A stretch of 11,313 nt of DNA. Origin: JARROD01 sp037384225 (GTDB lineage Bacteria > Pseudomonadota > Gammaproteobacteria > Pseudomonadales > Cellvibrionaceae). The notes beneath the pieces were generated by a model. It searched no databases. It had not been told where the DNA came from and saw only the letters and a list, made by a program, of their open reading frames with translations. The position numbers and the translations under genes are program-made. Of this stretch, positions 6,371 to 11,313 are shown piece by piece. How positions within the stretch are numbered: the stretch's first letter is position 1; every line of letters starts with the position of its first letter. The stretch lies in the NCBI GenBank assembly GCA_037384225.1, contig JARROD010000118.1, positions 1-11,313 of the forward strand, written 5' to 3'.

Positions 6371-7218
6371 CTTTCGACTGGGTAAAAAAACTCACGGTTA
6401 AAAAAGTCCCGGCGGCCGCTCTTATCAGTGTATTGGTTGAAAAGCGAAATCACCAGCACCCCCAACTTTACCCAGCCATGCATGCTTAGTCTGATAAAAC
6501 TGAGATCGAAGTCAGCCGCAAACTTAGTGCCCTCGATGGAGTCGGCACTGTCTGCAAACACCCTGACCTCGGTCTCTCCCAGATTGACGGGCTCGGATTT
6601 CCCCCGAGCAAAAACGCGCAATGTCAGGGAGCCGTCTCTATCGACAAAAACGACCCGGCAGATTCCTATGCTACCCGCATCGGTATTGTGCCACTCACCG
6701 AAAAAAAGCTTGTGGTCGAGTTTGGGAACTGCTCTTAACGCCTGCTCAGTTTCACCTTCTCCGCGTGGACAAGCGACGGGTGGATCGAGGAGAGCGGCTT
6801 TTACCGCCGGCTCCCTGTAGAAGTACTCGCGACAGAAGTAATCAGATTTATTACGTTTGCCCTTAAACCTGTTTAAGCTGGTGATAATCAGCAGCCCCGA
6901 ATTAACATTGGCCTGCAACTCAGTTTGCAGAAAATCGAAGTCGTACCGGGCCGTAAACGAAATTGCGCAGTGAGACTGCCCCGCATCGGCGAACAGGTTT
7001 TGTACCCGTATTTCACCCCAATCCCTGGGTTCGGCGACGGAAACCACTCGCAGATAAAGGGCTTTATCGCGGCGCATTAGTGTGACTTCAGTAATATTCC
7101 GTGTGGATTTGTGGGTATTGATCCAGCGCCCCAAAAGAGCATGCGTATCCAAAGTGACAGGCGAGAATGGAGAAAAACTGTTTTCGGGAAGAGCTTGTAG
7201 ATCAGAAGTCTTTTTCAT
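6346..7218 (-). CDS. Hypothetical protein with two tandem copies of a GxW-type domain
   Basis: A 290-residue protein built from an internal duplication. Repeat 1 (about 28-135) starts LLGRWINTHKSTR and ends KSDYFCREYFYR; repeat 2 (about 172-279) starts FFGEWHNTDAGSI and ends RRDFFNREFFY. Between these anchors both have WGE/LGE, FADA/FADS, an alternating YDFDFLQTELQANV-like strand, and GLLIITSLNRF versus GVLVISLFNQY. The pattern of alternating strands plus an early G-x-W suggests a small beta-barrel, lipocalin-like by inference only. Single-domain proteins with LLGTWVNTDPNTRGI- and DWGE-like motifs occur in cyanobacteria and actinobacteria from memory; their function is not known to me. The start at 7218 is chosen because AAGAG precedes it at 7 nt; the 34 extra upstream codons are Ser/Arg/Cys-rich and unlike protein. 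No signal peptide. Its C-terminal codons lie within REP-like copy D. Confidence 0.82.
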   Translation of the reverse strand: MKKTSDLQALPENSFSPFSPVTLDTHALLGRWINTHKSTRNITEVTLMRRDKALYLRVVSVAEPRDWGEIRVQNLFADAGQSHCAISFTARYDFDFLQTELQANVNSGLLIITSLNRFKGKRNKSDYFCREYFYREPAVKAALLDPPVACPRGEGETEQALRAVPKLDHKLFFGEWHNTDAGSIGICRVVFVDRDGSLTLRVFARGKSEPVNLGETEVRVFADSADSIEGTKFAADFDLSFIRLSMHGWVKLGVLVISLFNQYTDKSGRRDFFNREFFYPVESIPKEFEV

Positions 7219-7370
7219 CGTAAAACTCTTAATACAATTTCTATAACTACGGCATTTTCTACTACTGTGTTTACTACTACTGCTTCGAACAATAAACATT
7301 TTCACCCGATTCTGCCACACATCGAGATCGGTTCTTCAGGCCAGGGGTAAATTCCGGCGTTACCCAAGTA

Positions 7371-7492
7371 GGCCCAGCCGGTAAGGGTGTGCGATTAAGG
7401 GCGAATATCAAGCGACATCGATGGCACCCAACGGCGGGAACCACCGAAGGTAGACTATTCGCCCTTAATCGCACACCCTTACCGGCTGGGCC
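7371..7492. repeat. Perfect 37-bp inverted repeat with 48-nt spacer
   Basis: The arms 7371-7407 and 7456-7492 are exact reverse complements over all 37 bases, beginning GGCCCAGCCGG at each outer end. The spacer (7408-7455) has no long ORF. Pairing stops sharply at both ends and no target-site duplication is obvious in the flanks. A perfect stem of this length is unlikely by chance and, without selection or recent origin, would gather mismatches. It could be a small non-autonomous element (MITE-like), a recombination or phase-variation site, or the precursor of a structured RNA. It is not a normal terminator: the stem is too long and no U run follows on either strand. Confidence 0.85.
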
Positions 7493-7745
7493 GGGCCTGG
7501 ATAGATTCCAAGTATGCTGATACTCAAGTCAACTTCAAGCATCGGAATTAATTATAAGCAGTTACGGCAGGGTTCCTTCGCGATCACAATGCACACCTTA
7601 CCAATACTGCCACAACCTTATCCGCGGCGCGCACTTTACGCTATCTATTTCGGGGTGAGTGAACTGCATGTTTACCCCCCCTAAAAAACGTTTCACCACT
7701 CCAATGTTGCCTATTTTTTGAATCAAAGCCACTTCGCTGCAACTA

Positions 7746-7783
7746 TACACCCAAAGCGTTTGAGATTTAGGTGCACAGTGCAC
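7746..7783 (+). repeat. REP-like palindrome copy B with adjoining small hairpin
   Basis: Copy B (7746-7773) shares the 20-nt core ACCCAAAGCGTTTGAGATTT with copies A and C and runs on as AGGTG like A. Its stem has C-G at the position where C has T-A and A has T-G, a second compensated change. It overlaps a GTGCA...TGCAC hairpin (7771-7775, 7779-7783; 3-nt loop), and the related sequence GTGTGCAGAGTGC follows copy A, so the repeat unit may be longer than 28 nt. Confidence 0.75.
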
Positions 7784-7880
7784 GGCCCTTATGATTTCAA
7801 AAAATTATGCAACGATAAGGTGATTTTGAAAGTGGCTTCAATAAATTTTTTTATCGTCAATGCGTGTAACCGAATAAAAA

Positions 7881-7899
7881 CAAAATATTTTGCTATTAT
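7881..7899 (+). promoter_or_regulatory. Candidate extended -10 promoter and palindrome upstream of the PhyH gene
   Basis: TGCTATTAT (7891-7899) fits an extended -10 element (TGn plus TATTAT). It overlaps a perfect 12-bp palindrome CAAAATATTTTG (7881-7892), which could serve as an operator. No good -35 is seen, which extended -10 promoters tolerate. A transcript starting near 7906 would have a leader of about 100 nt that includes REP-like hairpin C before the dioxygenase ATG at 8008. Confidence 0.35.
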
Positions 7900-7940
7900 T
7901 CTGAAGGGGACAATTCAAACTACAGTTTCGAACGATAGTT

Positions 7941-7970
7941 TATACCCAAAGCGTTTGAGATTTGGGTATA
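7941..7970 (+). repeat. REP-like palindrome copy C, perfect hairpin
   Basis: The arms TATACCCAAA (7941-7950) and TTTGGGTATA (7961-7970) are exact reverse complements around the 10-nt loop gcgtttgaga. This is the only copy with a complete 10-bp stem, and it lies 37 nt upstream of the dioxygenase ATG. If transcribed it would form a hairpin in the 5' leader. Confidence 0.82.
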
Positions 7971-8007
7971 TAACCACACTATCGGACAATAATTTCGGAA
8001 GACAATA

Positions 8008-8847
8008 ATGATCGAAAACGGCTCCCGCCTTCTCACTACCGGGCAATTGGAAAGTTACGAGCAACAGGGTTTTCTACAATCACTACCGGTGTTGTCGGCA
8101 GTTGAAGTGGACCGGTTTCGCACCGAAGTGGAAAATACCCGCCGGGCTCTAGGTAATCGGGTAACGCGGTTTGACGCCGCCCACCACTTTTTCCGCTGGG
8201 CCTGGGATCTGAGTACCCATCCGCGTCTGTTGGATTATATGGAGCAGCTACTCGGTCCCGATATCCTCCTGAAGTCCACCCGCCTGTTTTACAAACACGC
8301 TAACAGTACCGCATTTGTCGGCTGGCACCAGGACGGCTTCACCGAAGCACTGCGAGACACCCATGTTCCCACCGTGTGGTTGGGGCTGACACCGAGCACG
8401 AAAACCAACGGCTGCCTGCGGATACTGCCTAGCTCCCACCGCCTCGGCCTGCTGCCACACCCCAGGCGTCCCGACCCCGACAACCTCACCACCGCCGGCA
8501 CTACCGCTGAGATAAAAAACAATCGCGGCTGCGATATCGTTATGCGTGCCGGCGAGATGAGTGTGCATCATCCACTGACTGTACACAGCTCCGACGCCAA
8601 CCGAAGCACCGAGCCCCGCATCGGGTTTTCCGCCAGCTACTCGACGCCGGCACTACGCAAAAGCCGAACCCCCATTGCCTGGGTGCGCGGCAGTGGACCG
8701 GTCGCCGGTTTCGAAATCCTCACCAAACCGGTACCGCAAGATCCATGCATGGCAGTGGCCGAATACCGTCGCCACCACAGTCACCAGATTCATGTCGCCA
8801 CCCCCACTCCGGAATGGCACCGGGAAGGGGAAGTTACAGACAGGTGA
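8008..8847 (+). CDS. PhyH-family Fe(II)/2-oxoglutarate-dependent dioxygenase
   Basis: A 279-residue cytoplasmic non-haem iron oxygenase of the phytanoyl-CoA dioxygenase family, which hydroxylate small molecules, lipids or sugars using O2 and 2-oxoglutarate. The facial triad is visible: H107 and D109 in FVGWHQDGF and H193 in HHPLTVHSSDANRS, with R204 in EPRIGFSASY as the likely 2-oxoglutarate anchor. Further family features are LTPSTKTNGCLRILPSSHRLG (residues 127-147) split across the core strand. Length is typical (about 250-300). ATG 8008 follows GGAAG at 6 nt. The stop overlaps the GT2 start as GTGA, so the two are coupled. In a glycan locus the substrate may be a sugar or lipid-A/core component, comparable in chemistry to the Kdo hydroxylase KdoO, though it need not be an orthologue. 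Confidence 0.87.
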   Translation: MIENGSRLLTTGQLESYEQQGFLQSLPVLSAVEVDRFRTEVENTRRALGNRVTRFDAAHHFFRWAWDLSTHPRLLDYMEQLLGPDILLKSTRLFYKHANSTAFVGWHQDGFTEALRDTHVPTVWLGLTPSTKTNGCLRILPSSHRLGLLPHPRRPDPDNLTTAGTTAEIKNNRGCDIVMRAGEMSVHHPLTVHSSDANRSTEPRIGFSASYSTPALRKSRTPIAWVRGSGPVAGFEILTKPVPQDPCMAVAEYRRHHSHQIHVATPTPEWHREGEVTDR

Positions 8848-9731
8848 AGCGGCCACGTCCTCTGCTCTCGGTTGTCATCCCTACCTGGAACCGCGCCGGG
8901 CTGGTGTGTAAAGCGGTCGCAAGCGCCCTGGCTCAAGCCCCTGACACTGTCGAAGTGATCGTGGTCGATGACGGTTCCAGCGATAATACCGCCGGCCTGC
9001 TGGGGCAGCGATTTGGCTCCCGTATTACCCTTTTACGCCACACCCACCGCGCTGGCGTGGGCGCGGCGCGCAATACCGGCGTGCGGCGCGCAAATGGGGA
9101 ACTGCTCGCCTTTCTGGACTCCGACGACCTTTGGTTGCCGGGCAAACTGGCGGCTGAATTAAACGTGTTCGAACGCTTCCCGAACGCCGATGCGGTTATC
9201 TCTGATAATCTTAATTTCCTCAATGGCAGACCCCGCGACCCCGGCTCTCGATTCAAACTCAACGGGCTGCTGGCGGCGACCCGGCGTCAGGTACGCTGGA
9301 ACAGCGACTGCGATTGGCTGTGGACCAACGCCGCCAACAGCGCCGCAACCTGTTCTATCACTTTGCACCGCCGCGCCCTGGCGCGGCTGGGGCAACCGCT
9401 GTTTGCCGAGGATCTTTTGTCCTGTGAGGATTGGGAGCTGGAACTGCGGCTATATCAGCAGTGCCGGGTGGCGGTACTGCCGGAGGTCTGGTCCCATGTG
9501 CACTGCTTTGACGACAACTCCCGCCCCGGCAGGGCGACGCCGGGAACACCCCCGACCCCGGCTCAACACAGGCAACTGCAATGCGACCGGCTTAGCGTCA
9601 TCGACCGCTCCTGTCACCGCCACAATCTCAGTGCAAAACTGGCCGCGGAACTGGACCGGTTTCGCGCGCAAGTGGTGCGGGAGCTTGCGACCGCGTCTCA
9701 ACGACCACCGCTGTGCAACCGCAGCGCGTGA
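8844..9731 (+). CDS. GT2-family glycosyltransferase, GTG start
   Basis: A 295-residue GT-A fold glycosyltransferase. Motifs: LLSVVIPTWNRAG (residues 7-19), VVDDGSSDNT (40-49), the DSD metal site in FLDSDDLWLPG (92-94), and SCEDWELELRL (193-203) with the likely catalytic ED. The GTG start overlaps the dioxygenase stop (GTGA) with GGGAAGGGGAAG 10 nt upstream and puts the first strand at residue 7. An in-frame ATG at 8814 and one at 8745 would add unstructured Pro/Gly/Arg-rich residues that read as a shadow of the dioxygenase gene. Its last 34 bp overlap the 3' end of the convergent GT25 gene. Sequence is clearly GC-richer than the GT2 at 3119, and the two are distant relatives rather than a recent duplication. 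Confidence 0.87.
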   Translation: MKRPRPLLSVVIPTWNRAGLVCKAVASALAQAPDTVEVIVVDDGSSDNTAGLLGQRFGSRITLLRHTHRAGVGAARNTGVRRANGELLAFLDSDDLWLPGKLAAELNVFERFPNADAVISDNLNFLNGRPRDPGSRFKLNGLLAATRRQVRWNSDCDWLWTNAANSAATCSITLHRRALARLGQPLFAEDLLSCEDWELELRLYQQCRVAVLPEVWSHVHCFDDNSRPGRATPGTPPTPAQHRQLQCDRLSVIDRSCHRHNLSAKLAAELDRFRAQVVRELATASQRPPLCNRSA

Positions 9732-10987
9732 TTGGGCGATTCAAATACACTCAGTTGCGCACTGTTTTTTTCCAGCGGCAGTAGCGATGTATTGCTTGCC
9801 AAAGCCTCCAGTGCCCTATTGCCGACAATACAACAACAGTGGCGATTATTATCGGCGGCGCAATATCCACCGAGGTTCAACCCCCTGGTATTTTTGTTTT
9901 TATGCAACCACAGCGTGTCTTCAACGGAAAGCGCAAACAAGGCAAACAAGCGCCCAAATCCAGTGGCGGCATCATAGTGTTCACACATTCTCAGGTTGGC
10001 GCGGATATCCATTGGTTCCAGGAAAATATCGCTATCGGAGAAAATAAAATACTGCATTTGCCCATCCCGCTCGGCAACCGCTTGCCTAAAACAGCGCTGA
10101 GGATCAAAAGGTCCTTTATGTGCCGCCCGTAGATAGCGGCAGTTTGCAGGCAGTGCGCGAGGATCAAGACTGGATTTGTCACCCTGCTCCACCACGATAA
10201 CCGCAAGATAACCGGCAAAAAATTCGTAATAATATTGCAGCAAATAAAGAAGGTTTTGTTCGGAACTGTCATCGCCAGAATCATTGCAATAGGCAATAAC
10301 AACCGTCGTCGCCGCTAGCAGACGATTGATGCTATCTCCAAACAGCACCAGCGAATAGCGCAGATACCAGTGATTTTCCAGGCGTTGCTGGGCATCGGAG
10401 TAATCCGCCTCCACCCAGGCCAGATGGGGTGTGAAACAATAGCAATTAAACCGCGCCTGGAGACCGAAATGATTTTTGTCCAGCGGGTTTTCAGCGCTGC
10501 TGTTCAAGGCGAGAAAGTCATCGAATGCAGTGTGGTTCAGCGCGTAGGCGTAAGTAGAATACGCCTTGCGAATCCGCACGACATTGTCCGCGACGCCAAT
10601 GGGATCCTCCAAGTGCAAAACACCGAAAAAAACCATATCCCAATCCGCAGGCAACTGGGTTATGCAGAGGTTGAACCGCGCCTGGAAATTCTCCGGGAAA
10701 ATGACATCGTCTTCAAGCACAAACACACGGGACATACCCCTGGCGCGGGCCTCACGCACTACCTGCACATGGCTCAGCAGGCAGCCGTAGGCACCGGCGG
10801 AAAAGCGCCACTGGGGCGGCGGCCGCAATTGCGCGCCGTCCAGCGCCGAAAAACGCCGCACGCCGCGAATTTCATGGCGCTGGAACCGCTCATGCATGCG
10901 CCGCCAGCGATCCGCCCTGCGATCAAGGTTAATACACACCTTCCAGGGGAACAGCTCGTTTATCGATTCGACCGCATTAGTTGGCAT
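9698..10987 (-). CDS. Two-domain glycosyltransferase: GT25 fused to a GT-A-like domain
   Basis: A 429-residue protein, about 170 longer than common bacterial GT25 enzymes. Residues 15-215 form a GT25 (LPS/LOS glycosyltransferase, LgtB/LpsA type) domain: KVCINLDRRADRW (16-28), RFSALDG (45-51), GAYGCLLSHVQVVREA (65-80) and VFVLEDDVIF (88-97). Residues 225-429 look like a second GT-A domain: TTVVIAYCND (227-236), YFIFSDSDIFLEPMDI (313-328) with DSD 318-320, then ATGFGRLFALS and SVEDTLWL, resembling galactosyltransferase-like GT2 relatives. Two active sites would allow two sequential additions. The ATG has no strong Shine-Dalgarno and lies 12 nt after the small ORF stop, so coupling is likely. 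The final 11 codons overlap the opposing GT2 gene. A Cys triplet occurs near residue 384. Confidence 0.85.
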   Translation of the reverse strand: MPTNAVESINELFPWKVCINLDRRADRWRRMHERFQRHEIRGVRRFSALDGAQLRPPPQWRFSAGAYGCLLSHVQVVREARARGMSRVFVLEDDVIFPENFQARFNLCITQLPADWDMVFFGVLHLEDPIGVADNVVRIRKAYSTYAYALNHTAFDDFLALNSSAENPLDKNHFGLQARFNCYCFTPHLAWVEADYSDAQQRLENHWYLRYSLVLFGDSINRLLAATTVVIAYCNDSGDDSSEQNLLYLLQYYYEFFAGYLAVIVVEQGDKSSLDPRALPANCRYLRAAHKGPFDPQRCFRQAVAERDGQMQYFIFSDSDIFLEPMDIRANLRMCEHYDAATGFGRLFALFALSVEDTLWLHKNKNTRGLNLGGYCAADNNRHCCCIVGNRALEALASNTSLLPLEKNSAQLSVFESPNHALRLHSGGR

Positions 10988-10999
10988 CTTTGGTAGACG

Positions 11000-11164
11000 C
11001 TACGACAAAAAATGCAGGGTTATCTCTCCATACAGGGTAGCGTCACCTTGATTGTGCATACCACTTAAAGGCTGGTAGTAGATTTCCGCCATTGCACTGG
11101 GGGACAAAACCATCGCGCCTGCCGCGAATTTGACTATTTGGGAACAACGCCTGAACAAAAACAT
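11000..11164 (-). CDS. Small signal-peptide ORF, porin N-terminus-like (possible truncated gene)
   Basis: A 54-residue frame with AAAAGG 6 nt before its ATG. It begins with a typical Sec signal peptide: positively charged RR at 5-6, a hydrophobic stretch IVKFAAGAMVLSPSAMA, then EIYYQPLSGMHNQ and GDATLYGEITLHFLS before TAG. The mature start AEIY..., followed by a TLYGEITLHF strand, resembles the beginning of general porins such as OmpF/OmpC (AEIYNKDGNKVDLYGK) as known to me. If so, only the signal peptide and first strand survive and nothing porin-like follows the stop. It may be a decayed porin gene or a genuine small envelope peptide. It sits 12 nt upstream of, and in the same direction as, the GT25 fusion gene, so it may also provide that gene's transcription and translation signals. 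Confidence 0.5.
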   Translation of the reverse strand: MFLFRRCSQIVKFAAGAMVLSPSAMAEIYYQPLSGMHNQGDATLYGEITLHFLS

Positions 11165-11313
11165 ATAATGCCTTTTAATTGCCGTAGCCTATCAAGTTCT
11201 ATTCACTGCCGATCATTGGCTGAGGTGGAGCAGCGAACTCAATCAACACAGGCAGCGGAATGAATAACAGTAAAGTTGGGGTTTTCCCGAAATAGCTATA
11301 TTCATTGCAAAAC
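11165..11313. other. Window end, no gene assigned
   Basis: Presumed promoter region for the minus-strand small ORF and GT25 gene. No clear promoter hexamers seen. A minus-strand frame is open from the window edge to TAG at 11199-11201 (37 residues, Pro/Leu-rich at its end) and could be the tail of a gene beyond the edge, but there is nothing to confirm it. Confidence 0.35.

Larger units (their letters stand above)
7219..8007. other. Gene-poor stretch between divergent genes
   Basis: About 790 bp with no convincing gene on either strand. It contains a CTACTACTG direct repeat (7259-7267, 7274-7282) upstream of the minus-strand gene, a small hairpin GGGTAA/TTACCC (7345-7350, 7360-7365), the 37-bp inverted repeat, REP-like copies B and C, and a promoter candidate. 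The part from about 7510 to 7735 shows nothing I can name. Confidence 0.6.

Noticed and set aside
7219..7320. Earlier start (7320) for the tandem-domain protein
   Set aside because: The added 34 residues are Ser/Arg/Cys-rich and not protein-like, and ATG 7218 has AAGAG at good spacing.
7371..7492. Integron attC site
   Set aside because: A fully perfect 37-bp stem lacks the imperfect R/L box layout and extrahelical bases of attC, and no cassette or integrase is present.
9190..10047. 285-codon plus-strand open frame spanning the GT2 and GT25 genes
   Set aside because: It overlaps two genes with clear motifs in other frames and has low-complexity, shadow-like composition.

Overview
The window looks like part of a lipopolysaccharide / surface-glycan locus from a Gram-negative bacterium, most likely a gammaproteobacterium. 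The best evidence is a recognisable waaG-waaP pair, whose products belong to LPS inner-core assembly. Genus cannot be fixed from the sequence. A marine Cellvibrio-like lineage would fit the mixed base composition and the palindromic repeats, but that is a guess.

Layout, left to right. (1) 1-708 (+): the C-terminal part of an AGE-family sugar epimerase/isomerase, cut by the window edge. (2) 723-2671 (-): waaG then waaP, overlapping by 4 bp, facing the epimerase with only 14 nt between. (3) 2672-3118: a non-coding stretch with an inverted pair of REP-like palindromes, then a hairpin, a very strong Shine-Dalgarno and a 13-codon leader ORF that runs into the next gene. (4) 3119-5183 (+): a GT2 and a GT4 glycosyltransferase, by eye more AT-rich than waaG/waaP. 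(5) 5340-6284 (+): an unrecognised coiled-coil protein. (6) 6346-7218 (-): a protein made of two tandem copies of a roughly 108-residue domain; its last codons lie inside another copy of the REP-like repeat. (7) 7219-8007: about 790 bp without a convincing gene, holding a perfect 37-bp inverted repeat, two more REP-like copies and a possible extended -10 promoter. (8) 8008-9731 (+): a PhyH-type Fe(II)/2-oxoglutarate dioxygenase and a second GT2, overlapping as GTGA. (9) 9698-11164 (-): a small signal-peptide ORF followed by a fused GT25/GT-A glycosyltransferase, whose 3' end overlaps the GT2 by 34 bp.

Working together, WaaG would add the first outer-core hexose and WaaP would phosphorylate inner-core heptose. 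The GT2, GT4 and GT25 enzymes would build strain-specific core or outer glycan, and the dioxygenase could hydroxylate a sugar, lipid or other small substrate. Gene direction flips five times and REP-like copies sit at 2.9, 6.35, 7.75 and 7.95 kb. That mosaic pattern suggests a segment assembled by recombination or transfer. No tRNA, rRNA, CRISPR array, transposase or integrase was seen.

The strongest observations beyond gene naming are the REP-like family with compensatory stem changes in five copies, the 37-bp perfect inverted repeat, the leader ORF coupled to the GT2 gene, and a 54-residue ORF that resembles the beginning of a porin.
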